Shown one piece after another: positions 24,418 to 35,011 of a DNA stretch of 64,000 bases (position 1 is its first letter; each line of letters starts with the position of its first letter). Source of the stretch: Oxytropis ochrocephala (Eukaryota; Streptophyta; Magnoliopsida; Fabales; Fabaceae); NCBI GenBank assembly GCA_020916435.1, contig CM037094.1, positions 82,942,936 through 83,006,935 of the forward strand. Direction: 5' to 3'. Below the pieces are notes generated by a model. It was not told the DNA's origin. It did no database searches and was given only the letters and a program-made list of their open reading frames with translations. The position numbers were made by a program, and so were the translations under genes.

Positions 24418-24689
24418 AAGTAAGTTGTATTATGTTTTCTGTTGATGTATTTCGTATTTGGTTTTCATGTATTTCAGTATTTGGTTTTCATGTATTTCGT
24501 ATTTAGTTTTCATGTATTTCAGTATTTTGTAATGACAATTAAATTTGCGCAAAAGTAAAGGAATTTCAAATTAAAAACCAAATGAAACAAAGTTGTTAAA
24601 TTATACAAAAAAAGTAAACAAATATCCTCCTAAGACATATATCCACTGGGTGTTGCCTCCTCCTCTCATACACATTCCCAAACCTCCTC

Positions 24690-26715
24690 CTAAACCCACG
24701 GAAGGGGTTGAGCGACCTCTTGATCTTGTTGAAACATGGTCCCGACCGGCTCAGGGACATGATCATCGATGGCCCCATCAATGTCATCAACCAAATCAAT
24801 CGACTCTGGTAGCATCTCATCAACCAAATAACATAACATTATTATTAAAATAAATAGAATATTAAGAAACATTATCAATGCAATAAACATAAAAGACACG
24901 TACCATAATCGACATCGGAGCTCATCCGCAAGTGTATATAATGCTCGGGAAGAGAAAGGGATGTGAGACCACAGAGTACCATGGAAAGTAGCCCTGCACC
25001 AGTGTTTGAGGAGTACGGCACACAAGGAGGCCCGCGCCACACCAAGTAGTCCTCGAAGTGTGTCCACATCTCGTCACACTCGGATAGGTACAAAGCGGCC
25101 CTATGAGGAAGTGCAGGATCCTCGGAATGTCTCAGATCTCGCCCAAACTGGCCCGAGCACTCGATCCGGAAAATAGCGCATCATGCCACCACCACTCGAA
25201 TGAACCCTCTCCGAACTCGGCGGCTCCACAAAGCGGTCTCACCGCCTATGGGTTGTGTAGGGTCCCTGTGTCACCTCCTCACGGTGTGGCCGGTCCAAGG
25301 CATAATCGATGGTGCAGTGACTTGATGGCCCCAGGGCCATCATCGCACAACCATTTCTTCGCCCGTGGGCTACTCTCATCATACTCTGGGTGCTCCACCC
25401 AAGAGGAAAAGTTTGCACTCTGGAAGTGCTCAAAGATCCAAGCCTGTAATGAACATATAATTGGTTGATTATTAATCTAAAAGTAACCCTAAAGCAAACT
25501 TAAAAGTAAAGAATATGTTTTATACGAAGTAAAGGAAGATGACCAGCAATCTTCTTCGTGCTTCTTCTTCCTTGTAGCATCCTTGGTGATCATAGAGATG
25601 GGCGGGGCCATCGCCCTCAAAGAATAGTCTCCAACGACCTCCAAATCAATCAAAGATACCAAGGTAGCCAAGCTTAACCTTGTTGCACGACTTGTCGGAC
25701 AAACAAGGTGCAACCCAAAAGATCTGACATGTAGGCCCTAGCGGCATGGTCCCACCTCCTCGGCTATGGTGGGTGGTAGACCCATCCTCGCCATACAAGC
25801 CCAAGCCCAGACACGACCACGGCCCGAAAGTGCGGCGTTGCATCCTCGGTGTGGCACCCAAACGATCAACCAATGTTTGCTCTCCACGCCATGTAGTCGA
25901 TCGGCATGTCGCCGAACCGCCGATAATGGGGATGTCACGGCGGTGGGATACATCATCAAGGGTGATGCTCATCTCACCCACGGGAAGGTGGAATGATGAT
26001 GTCCATCCGCCGCCAACGCCTATGAATGCGTTTGAATTTCTTGTGGAGAATGGGAAACCAAGCCCAACCAAGGGAACCAACCACGAAGGCTGTCAGTGTC
26101 CCTAATCGCACATGAAACAACTCGTAAATAACAGTCCATGTGGGATTGTTTGTAAATCGTACGAACTCGCATTTAGAAATGACACAATAAGCCAAAAACA
26201 TTCTACAACATATTAAACAAATTTACAATGACCAACTATAAAATAATAAGTTACCGCCGAATAAAAATCGGTGAGGATATGTGCCCCGTATGTGGGCAAG
26301 CAGAACCATCTTACGGTCCACCAGAAATGGAAATGTCGCCCTAATGCACTGAGCCTCCCGAGGCTCAAAGAACCTCCTCCTCACGAGGCTCGCAGCAGCC
26401 TCCTCCTCGTGATGCCTAGAAGATGAAGGCCTAGCGGCGGATGAAGGCCTAGCGGCGGATGAAGGCCCAGCGGATGAAGGCCTAGCAGGCGAAGGCCCTA
26501 GCGGATGAAGGGCGGCTTAACTCATAGGCGGGAAATTGAGCATCACGCTCAATATCACGCCCCAATATCCTCTGGAAGTGGGGAGGAGGAACATCAACCC
26601 TACCCCTACCGCGACCCCTAGCTCGGGAGGGTTGGTAGCTTCTTCCTCCTTTTGCGGTTTGAAACCGTAGGAGGTGGCCGGCCGGCTCGCTCGAGATGGT
26701 TGTTTGCATGACCAC
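24690..26715 (-). pseudogene. Plant mobile domain (PMD) protein, copy 1, broken
   Basis: Read from right to left, the pieces follow the order of the plant mobile domain (MAIN/MAIL-like, PF10536). First an RGRGRGRVDVPPPHF-type leader (26715-26482), then ELFHVRLGTLTAFVVGSLG (26201-25974). Next comes the hallmark SSFHLPVGEMSITLDDVSH followed by IPIIG (26080-25646), then KVKLGYLG, and a C-terminal YFPWYS...HPF region (25240-24875) ending VEPVGTMFQ-like at 24690. Several frameshifts separate the pieces. PMD proteins are found both as host proteins and inside plant transposons; their function in transposition is unknown. The strong order conservation with copy 2 supports the call. Confidence 0.7.
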
Positions 26716-27336
26716 CTCTCGCTCCTCACCATATCTCGAAACAACAATCAGCGAGAACCAATTAAATCAAATTAACGAGAACAAAAAGCAGAATAAAGCC
26801 GACAAAGTTCTTTGTCAAGCGGATATTCGAACGGCCACATGCGGCCCGGTTCGCACAACCCCGCTCGAACAATTCGATTCGATTACAAATTACAACGGTT
26901 TGAATGAGGTTGTTCGAATCGTGTTCGCACAACCTCATTCGAACACCTTCGCCATTTTCACGTGTTCGAGGGTGCTCGTTCGAACAACTCGGCGTTCGAA
27001 AAAAAAAAACCGAGAATGGAGCGTAGGGGAGAGGCATACCTTGAAGAAAATGGAGCGAATAGAGAGAGTGAGAGGAGGCGAAAATAACCTGTGCTCTTGA
27101 GAGTGTTGGTGGAGAAGATTGAGTGAGAGATTGAGTGAGTTGGGAGAATGTGAGTGAGAGGAAAGAAAGGTTTAGGGTTTCAGTAGGAGGGGAGGGGAGA
27201 ATGAGAGACGAGGGAAAGTGAGAAGGGGGGGGGTGTGGGTTTTTTTTTTTTTTTGAAGGGGGTAATTTTGGAATTAAAATTTTGATGGGGTGTGAATAAG
27301 TAGGGGGGGTGTGGGGAAAGCACAGGCCTTTTTTCC

Positions 27337-27476
27337 ACTAAAGTTTAGGAAACTATTTTGGCTCATCCTTTGGGCTAGTCATGGGGTGGGTTGGTAAATC
27401 CTTCTTTTTCATATCTTGGCGTATCATATGTCCTCTCCAATCTCATCAACATTATCTGGAGACGCTTCTCTTTTGA
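27337..27476. other. Continuation of DNA interrupted by the MULE
   Basis: Short flank with no feature recognised. Confidence 0.4.
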
Positions 27477-27838
27477 AAATATAATTTAAGTTTAAATATA
27501 TGTTTTGTCCCTATAATTATGATCTTGTTCAGGTTTAATTCTTGTGAAAATAAAATTCATTTTTGGTCTTTTAAAATATACCACATTTTGCGTTTAGTCC
27601 TTGCAAAATTTATTTGTATTGAAATTGATCATTGCAATATGTAAAATATTTGATTTTAGTTCCCCCAATATAAGCGACATAAAGGATTAAAATAAATATG
27701 TTTACATGAACTAAGACTAATTTCAACATAAATAAATTTTATAGAGACTAAACGTAAAATGTGATGCATTTACAAGGACGAAACACGAAATAAAATTACA
27801 GAGACTAAACCTAGAAAATGCTATATTTACATGAACTA
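27477..27838. repeat. Imperfect foldback repeat
   Basis: The left arm carries GTTTAGTCCTTGCAAAATTTATTT (about 27593-27616). The right arm carries its complement in diverged form, AAATAAATTTTATAGAGACTAAAC (about 27729-27752), and further matching phrases extend outward to about 27480 and 27835. It resembles the hairpin MITE at 17792-18095 in style but is more diverged. No duplication was confirmed. Confidence 0.5.
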
Positions 27839-27906
27839 AGGCTCTGTTTGGCAAAGAATAGCGGATGAGGTAGCGGACGACGGATAAACTAGCAGATTAA
27901 ATTTAA

Positions 27907-28148
27907 AGTCACTACAAGAAACACGGTCATTAGCGAGGGAATTTTCGGTCGCTAACATGCCCAATTCCGTCGCTAATTGCCATTAGCGAGGAATTAGCGA
28001 GGACGATTCGGTCGCTAATTCCTCCTCGCTAGTGGCATTTAGCGAGGAATTTGTGTCGATCGCTAATTAGCGAGGACCGATCCTCGCTAATTCCTCGCTA
28101 ATCTTGACGAAAGACGCAACCCGATCGATTGCACGCTTATCAATTTGA

Positions 28149-28219
<71 letters not shown>

Positions 28220-28236
28220 GTAGTAGTAGTAGTATT

Positions 28237-28267
<31 letters not shown>

Positions 28268-28282
28268 CTACTACTACAAATC

Positions 28283-28318
<36 letters not shown>

Positions 28319-29090
28319 GTTGTTGTTGTTTGGATGTGGTGTGGTGGTGGTGGTGTAAAGAGAGAAGAAGAAGGAGAAGAGTAAGGGAGAAAGAGGGTGG
28401 TGGTGGTGGTGGTGTGGTGGTGGTGGTGGTGGTGGTGGTGGAAGAAAGACAGTGAGAGAAAGAGGTATGTGGTTGTGGTGGTGTGGAAGAAAGAGAGTGA
28501 GAGAGAGAGAGGTCGTGGTTGTGTGGTTGAAGAGAGAGAGAGAGGAGTGAGAGTGGTTGTGGTGTGGTGGGGGCGTGGTGGTGGTGGTGGTGGTGGTGGT
28601 TTTGTGAAGAAAGAGAGAGAGTAGAGGAAGAGGAAGAGGAGTGGGTATTGTGAAAGAATGAGTATTGTGAGTGGTGGTGGTGGTGGTGGTGGTGGTGGGT
28701 TAGAGTTTGTAGGTGAGAGAGAGAGAGAGAGAGTAGAGGAAGAGGAAGAGGAAGAGGAAGAGGAAGAGGAAGAGGAAGAGGAGAGGAGTGGGTATTGTGA
28801 AAGAATGAGAGAAGAGTGAGAGAAGAGTGAGATAATGGGGTATTCGGTCAAAAAATAACTGGACATTAGCGAGGGACGTGCCAATTCCGTCGCTAACTGT
28901 CAGTCTGCATAGTCGAGCGATGCGGTATCAAATCAACCGGGGCGACGTGCCAATTCCGTCGCTAATTCCCTCGCTAATGTGACCATTAGCGAGGGACCTA
29001 CAATTCCGTCGCTAATGTCAGTTTTTTGCGAGGGACAAATATTCCCTCGCTAATTCTGTCGCTAATTCACGTTTTTTTTTTGTAGTGAGT
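27907..29090. mobile_element. Non-autonomous CACTA (En/Spm) element
   Basis: The element spans 27910-29087 (1178 bp). It begins CACTACAAGAAA, ends TTTTTTGTAGTG and is flanked by the 3-bp duplication AGT (27907-27909, 29088-29090). The subterminal regions contain many inverted and direct copies of ATTAGCGAGG / CCTCGCTAAT and ATTCCGTCGCTAA, as expected for CACTA transposase-binding repeats. The core (28150-28790) is nearly all microsatellite: (TTA)n, (TAG)n, (GGT)n, (GA)n and (GGAAGA)n. No transposase is encoded. Confidence 0.92.
28150..28790. repeat. Microsatellite cluster in the CACTA core
   Basis: (ATT)n runs at about 28150-28320 with TAG and TAC interruptions. (GGT)n lies at about 28395-28442, 28575-28602 and 28670-28700. 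GA-rich runs and GGAAGA hexamers lie at 28735-28785. Long low-complexity frames here are artefacts. Confidence 0.9.
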
Positions 29091-29275
29091 GTTTGGTAAA
29101 TTAGCGGATGAAGTAGTTTATAAAAATAAAAATACGTAAAATCTCTCTTAGTTTTCTATGCAACCCCAAATTGCTCAATCATCTCTTGTATACAATATTA
29201 TGTTATTCATATTTCTCGTTGCTTTTATGGATCCCCGTGCAAAACGACAGATAGACATCCACATCATAATTGTAA

Positions 29276-30162
29276 CTAGGACGGTGACCCGTGCGATGCA
29301 CGGGGAGGTGATTAACAGGCCTACAGATGTATTTTTGAAAAAACATTAACATTTTATAAGGGGTATAAAAATACGCAACACATATATATAAGATGAAGAG
29401 GCAACAATAATAACCCTTGGTTGGATGAAGTCTAAGTCCCTTTATGCACGTCTTTACATCAAGCTACTTTATTAATCAATTTGGGGATGCATTTTTGATA
29501 ACATTAGTTGTAAATAATGCAAACTTTATGTCCATTATTAATCGAGCAAAAATTAAGGTCCCAGTCATTTTTTTTCTTTTCCAAAACTCATTTTTTGAAG
29601 CTTCTGGGAGGGAATCGTATCTAGATAAATACGATGCGAAATTTCTTTGGAATTCGTATGTATCTTCAGGAAGGTAAATACGACGACCTCTAAAATATTT
29701 ATGATCAAATCGTATGTAAGTGAAAAATGGTAAATATAACGTAACCGTTGGTTATATGTACAAGGAAATTTCAAACCATACTATAACACATACAAAGAAA
29801 TTTCAAACCATACTATAACACATACATGACTAAAGAAACACACACAAAAGGGACTCATAAAAAAAAAGTACATAAGGCACTTCTAAAAAAAAAAAAATTT
29901 CTCCCCCCCCCCCAAATGGGGAAAGATGCGACTTTATATTAATAGTTAGGGAATATAGAGTGGGGGTATATTGGTAAACAGTGGGATACAAAATGAGGGG
30001 TACATTTTGATAATAATAAAAAAAAAGTGTTGGACAAAATATTTTTTTGCCAAGGATATATTGGTCCAAAAATATAGAGTGGGGGTATATTGGTAAATGG
30101 TGGAAAAAAAATTTCCCACCAAAAGTGGCTATCGTCAACGATCTTCTATTAATATATAGAGA
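29276..30162 (-). mobile_element. Non-autonomous Helitron
   Basis: On the minus strand it starts TCTCTATATATTAATAG at 30162 after an A, and ends in CTAG (29279-29276) before a T. This is the A^TC...CTRR^T pattern of Helitrons. About 10 bp inside the 3' end is the hairpin CCCCGTGCATCGCACGGGT. The 3' 130 bp match the Helitron at 32163-33472. No Rep/helicase is encoded. The interior holds the GGGGTATATTGGTAAA motif, which also occurs outside the element. Confidence 0.75.
29600..29700. repeat. Helitron-family segment with AAATACGA motifs, also at 32840-32935
   Basis: The phrase GGGAGGGAATCGTATCTAGA followed by TAAATACGATG recurs at 32847-32880 as a diverged copy. AAATACGA also recurs around 30895-31060 and 32660-32830. 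Confidence 0.7.
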
Positions 30163-31414
30163 TAAATCAGATTGGTTCAATTTTTGTCAGGGGTATGTCG
30201 GTCCAAAAATATAAAGTGGGGGTATATTGATAAACAGTGGGGTACAAAATGAGGGGTACATTTTGAAAATAATAAAAAAAAAGAGTGTTGGACAAAATGA
30301 GGGGTATGTCGGTCCAAAAATATAGAGTGGGGGTATATTGGTAAACAGTGAGGTACAAAATGAGGGGTATATTGGTAAATGGTGGGGCACAAAATATAGA
30401 GTGGGGGTATGTCGGTTCAAAAATATAGAGTGGGGGTATATCTCAGATCTGATGGGGTACAAAATGAGGATATATTGGTAAATGGTGGAAATAATTGGGG
30501 TAGAATTCGGTTTTAATAATGAGCAATTTGATGGCATTATTAAAGTGGATCTTGCTAATAAGGGAGAGTGAGAGAAATGGGCCAAAGACGGGGGTGACCT
30601 TGAGTTAAGTTCAAACCACATTTTAAGATGGTATCAAAGCCAATCCAAGATTCGTTGGGCCACCGCTTATCGAGCCACTCCGGTCACGCTCCGATTGTCC
30701 GATCATGGGTGTGAGGGTGTGTTAAGAGTCCCGCATCGAATATCTCCAGTTGTTCGATCCACTGGCGTGAGGGGGTGTGTTAAGAGTCCCACATCGGATG
30801 TGATATGACCGAAAAAGAGTTTATTAGTGAGAGACATCCTCACCTTACAAGGTAGTTTTTGGGATTGAGTTACGCCCAAACCACATTCTAAGACTTATCT
30901 AGATACGATTTCCTCCCGTAAGCTTCAAAAATAGTAAAAATCACATCGTATTTACCATATTACGAGATAAATAGGATTTTTTTAAATTTATTTGGTTTTA
31001 AATCGGTGAAATCATATATAGGTAAATACGACGACGAAAAAATATAAATTGTATTTACCTATTACAAACATAAATTAGATTGGTTCAATTTTTGTTAGGG
31101 GTATGTCGGGCCCAAAAATATAGAGTGAGGTATATTCATAAACAGTGGGGTACAAAATGAGGGTACATTTTGATTAAAAAAAGAGTGTTGGACAAAAAAA
31201 TATGTCGTGGGTATTTCGGTCCAAAAAAATATAGAGTGGGGGTATATTAGTAAGCAATTAAGTGTACAAAATGAAGTACATTTTGATAATAAAAAGAAGT
31301 GTTGGACAAAAAAACAATGAGTGCGACCTTAATTTTTGCCAAACATAAAAAAATAATTTATCGAGGGTATGTCGCCTAAAAATATAGAGTGGGGGTATAT
31401 TGGTAAACAGTGGG

Positions 31415-31463
<49 letters not shown>

Positions 31464-31500
31464 TTGGTGTAGGGTGTGTCACTTTTGGCTAGGGTGTATA
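30163..31500. repeat. Array of Helitron-derived segments
   Basis: Multiple partial copies of a unit containing GGGGTATGTCGGTCCAAAAA, TATAGAGTGGGGGTATATTG, GTAAACAGTGGGGTACAAAA and GAGTGTTGGACAAAA. The best copies lie at 30190-30480 and 31095-31410. The same phrases occur inside both neighbouring Helitrons, reversed at 32560-32640. The array contains a truncated TRIM (30598-30893) and ends in a (TA)n run at about 31418-31460. Confidence 0.75.
30598..30893 (+). mobile_element. Truncated TRIM
   Basis: A primer-binding-like site TGGTATCAAAGC (30629-30640) follows a short LTR end (about 30598-30628, ending CACATTTTAAGA). The right LTR starts TGTTAAGAGTCCCAC at 30778, preceded by the purine tract GAGGGGGTG, and ends CACATTCTAAGA at 30893. 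Most of the left LTR is missing. The LTR end resembles that of the TRIM at 15172-15537. Confidence 0.6.
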
Positions 31501-31696
31501 GTATATTAGTGGTGGTGATGGATTTGGCGCTATTTATCAAAGATAAAGTGGATATGGGCTTAATAAAGAAGGGATAAGTCATATAGGCCTTTTTTAACTG
31601 AAGCAAGAATTGACTAAAGATCGATGATCTTAACACTTTAAAACATAAAGTATCAATTTAAAGCAAAAAGATAAGAGTTTAATTGGTATACATTGT

Positions 31697-31953
31697 TAAT
31701 CAAAACAACAATGTTATATAGACATATATTTTTAGACAAAAATCGACAAAAATCAACTTACAACACCAATTAACCAAGTTTTTTAGACTATTAGTCAAGT
31801 GATCAATTAACCAAGTTTTTAACAACGCCAAAAACTCGTGAAAAAGCGAGGTTGGCTAATAGTTTAAAAAACTTGGTTAATTGGTGTTGTAAGTTGGTTT
31901 ATGTCGATTTTTGTCTAAAAACCTATGTCCAAATATCATTTTTGTAATCAAAA
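31697..31953. mobile_element. Hairpin MITE with 9-bp target duplication
   Basis: The element spans 31706-31944 (239 bp) between copies of TAATCAAAA (31697-31705 and 31945-31953). The arms of about 90 bp carry TTTTTAGACAAAAATCGACA and its complement and are separated by a loop of about 50-60 bp. The 9-bp duplication suggests Mutator-type mobilisation. Confidence 0.75.
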
Positions 31954-32062
31954 CTAATGGTATAGATAACTTTTAAGGTAGTTGGGATAAAGTCGAATAA
32001 CTTTTTATGATGTGTTGTTTCATAATTGGTTGATATCGTAAAAAAATCTCTTACAAGACGAT

Positions 32063-32069
<7 letters not shown>

Positions 32070-32115
<46 letters not shown>
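32070..32115. repeat. (TA)n microsatellite
   Basis: Uninterrupted TA repeats in the segmental-duplication copy A. The matching part of copy B (near 55660) has only a short TATATATA. Confidence 0.9.
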
Positions 32116-32119
<4 letters not shown>

Positions 32120-32162
32120 CAAAAGATAAATCACAAACTTTAAACTTTAAACTTAATAATAA

Positions 32163-33472
32163 TCCCCTATATATTAAGACAACAACTACATATTTATGGT
32201 TTTAGGCGCCAATTTTTTTTTTCCTTTTTTTTGACCAATTTTTTTTCCTTTTATAAGTCCCTATGTGTTATAGTATGGTACACTTTACACTGGCGACTTT
32301 AATTTTTTTTTTTAATAAGTCCCTTTATGTATGTTACTTAGTCATGTATGTGTTATAGTATGATACACTTTACACTGGCTACTTTATTAATCAATTTGGG
32401 GAGGCATTTTTTGATAACATTAGTTGCAAATAATACAAACTTTATGTCTATTATTAATCTAAAGAAAAATTAATGTCCCTTTTTTTTTTTTTTTCCAAAG
32501 ACTCATTGTTTTTATTATCAAAATGTATCCTCATTGTTAAATACATATTATTTTGGTTTTGTTTTGTATTCCCATTGTTTACCAATATACCCTCACTCCA
32601 TATTTTTGGACGGACATACTCCTGACAGAAATTGAACCAATCAGATTTATGTTTGTAATAGGTAAATATGATTTATGTTTTTTCAAGTCGTATTTACCTA
32701 TATATACGATTCACGACAAAACAAAAAAATTAAAAAAATGAATCCTATTTATCTCAGAATAAGGTAAATACGATGCAATTTTTTAAGGAAAATTGGATTT
32801 ATGTTTGATGAAGGAAAATACAACCTACTATTTTTGAAGTTTCTGGGAGGGAATCGTATCTAGATAAATATGATGTGAAATTTGCTGGAATTCGTATCTA
32901 TCTCCTGGAAGGTAAATACGACAAGCTCTAAATTATATATAACATAACCGTTGGTTAGCTAATATCTACAACGAAATTTCAATGCCATTTTTTAACCAAT
33001 AGTTGACATCCATTTTTTTTTTGAACTATCTTGCCCTCATTATTATTAAATAGTGTTTTTATTACATTTCTCACATTCTAAATCACCATCATGCATTGGT
33101 TCGTATCTTCACAAATATATCATATATAAAGACAATTCTGTTAACATAAAAATTCTATTCTATGTTTAGTTGTAAATTATCAATTCGTATCAACCACTAA
33201 GTTTGTAATACATAATTTTTAATTTTTTTTTTCACAACTTATAACCACGTCTTGTGCATCGCACATGTGTAGAATGAGTCCTCTATATAATGAGCTTTTG
33301 GACACGCCTAGACTTCATCCCACCCGCGCTTTTATTATTGCTTCTCTCGCCTTCTTATATATATGTATTGCGTATTTTTATGTCCCCCTTATAAAATGTT
33401 GATGTTTTTTCGAAACTACATCTGTAAGTCTATTAATCACCTCATCGTGCATAGCACGGGCGCGTGTCCTAG
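32163..33472 (+). mobile_element. Helitron-like element, possibly composite
   Basis: It begins TCCCCTATATATTAAGAC after an A (32162) and ends CTAG (33469-33472) before a T. The hairpin CGTGCATAGCACG lies about 10 bp inside the 3' end. It sits exactly where copy A departs from copy B of the segmental duplication (homology resumes at 33477). A second 5'-like start (TCCTCTATATAATGAG at 33278), preceded by a degenerate hairpin (GTCTTGTGCATCGCACATG, about 33250), suggests two elements in tandem or a fused pair. Confidence 0.7.
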
Positions 33473-33940
33473 TTAAAATAATAATGCAACAATGGAGTCA
33501 AGTAACTAATTTAGGGTGTTTGATCTATGTGAGTATCTAAGCATTTTAGGATTCAATATTCATATATTCATTCATATGATTATATTATAGAGTTATAGAT
33601 TATAGATAGATAAAGAACAAAATATCTGTGGGCTCATACCGTGTTTGGCAAGAGAGAACAAAGCCAACGTGCACCTTTGTTGACCTCAAGCACGGTGTTA
33701 CAAAAACAAGGCGACGTCGTTCGTTCCCAAACAAACGCAGCGTTAAACCATCTAAGCTACCTCCCACTCCTCGTGTTCTACCCAACAACAAGAAAATCAT
33801 TTTATTGTTTCCCCCATTTCTCATCATCTTCCCGATCTAATCAATTTTATTCTCAATAAAAGATCTAATCCATTTCACTGATTTTTATTTTTGAATATCA
33901 GAGTTATATTTCGACCTAGATAACATTGTTTTCAATAAGC

Positions 33941-34980
33941 ATGATTTTCTCAAGAATTGGGCGCTCTCTGTCGCGCTCTTCTCGCGTTAGAGTAAGCTTT
34001 CGTCTCTTTTGAATTCAATTTGTTTACTCATGAAATTGACCAAAAAAGAAGCTAACGTTGATGATGCTTTTATATTGGGTTATAGAATTTTTTGCACGGT
34101 GATCGGAGATTGGGAATCCTTTCTGGACCGCCGCGAATTAGTGTCTATTCCGATGGAGAGGAAGGGGGATTAGGGTTTTTCAAGGGTTACGTATCTTCTG
34201 CCGTAGCTCGCAGTAATGGCCTCCGTTCCAATTTGCCTGATTTTAAATCTGTTGCTGCAAACCCTAGGCTTCACCGCTTCTTTTCCAGCGAATCCCCGAA
34301 GAAGAAGAGTAAGTTAGGGCTTTAATTACTGGCCTTTAATATTAATCTATGCTTACTTGTTTAGTGTGAGGAGAATGAAAATGCTTTTATTGCTTTTAGC
34401 GACTAAGCTGCTCTGCCCTCTTTTGCTTATGTATTACTATGCCATGCTTCAGTTAGCGTTTTGATTAGTATTTATCTTTTTTGGCAGATTATGAGAACTT
34501 TTATCCCAAGGAGAAGAAGGAAGTTCCAAAGGGAGATGGTAAAAAGAACGACTCCAAAGGTAAAAAAAGGAAATATTGATTGTACTTGTATCTTATTTTA
34601 TTGTGAATCTGGAAGCTGTCACAGCTAATTACTCAAAAATGGTGGCCATAACTGATGAGTAATGTGGATTGACGCCATTCTTGCGAGTTAGACATTACTC
34701 GTGTATGTGTGTGTTTGTGATATATGCTTCATGGAGTTTTTTGTTACATGATATTTGCCATAACTTCATATGTAAATTTGTTAACTCTAGACTTTTTTTC
34801 ATAGTTGATTTTTTAAGCATTTATGATGCTAAGATTGAGAATAGACTATGATTCTTCTTGCACTGGGCCAAGGTTTTAATTCGTGTTAGGTTCAAGCTTC
34901 CACTACAACTTTACTCTTGATGGGAGATTTTGGGTTCTGAAGCACATCTTCGAATGCCTACACTATCCCCCCCCCCCCCC

Positions 34981-35011
<31 letters not shown>

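Larger units (their letters stand above)
22970..27336. mobile_element. MULE-type element, PMD family, copy 1
   Basis: The element spans 22979-27328 (4350 bp). The left end GGCTATTGCTTTTCCCACAC is mirrored by the right end (complement GGCCTGTGCTTTCCCCACAC). The flank TTTTTTCC occurs on both sides (22971-22978, 27329-27336), either an 8-bp duplication or 9 bp with one mismatch. Copy 2 at 40001-44307 has an exact 9-bp duplication, so the Mutator assignment rests mainly on that copy. Inside, an ORF on the + strand (23576-24417) faces a PMD-domain gene on the minus strand (26715-24690). Subterminal regions are rich in TTCGAAC and GTTCGA motifs. No DDE transposase was recognised. Confidence 0.8.
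27839..29140. mobile_element. hAT-like MITE remnant hosting the CACTA insertion
   Basis: CTCTGTTTGGCAAAGAATAG with GCGGATGAGGTAGCGGA on the left (from about 27841) and GTGTTTGGTAAATTAGCGG with ATGAAGTAG on the right (from about 29089) bracket the CACTA element. This vocabulary is common in hAT-type MITEs of dicots. The boundaries are not resolved. Confidence 0.35.

Noticed and set aside
28087..28884. 265-residue minus-strand open frame rich in Ser, Thr, Pro and Asn
   Set aside because: It is a translation of trinucleotide microsatellites within a CACTA element; no domain and no codon signal.
30187..30621. 144-residue minus-strand frame with repeated YQYTPTLYF-like units
   Set aside because: It looks like a repeat protein, but it is a translation of the Helitron-derived array; overlapping frames show the same pattern.
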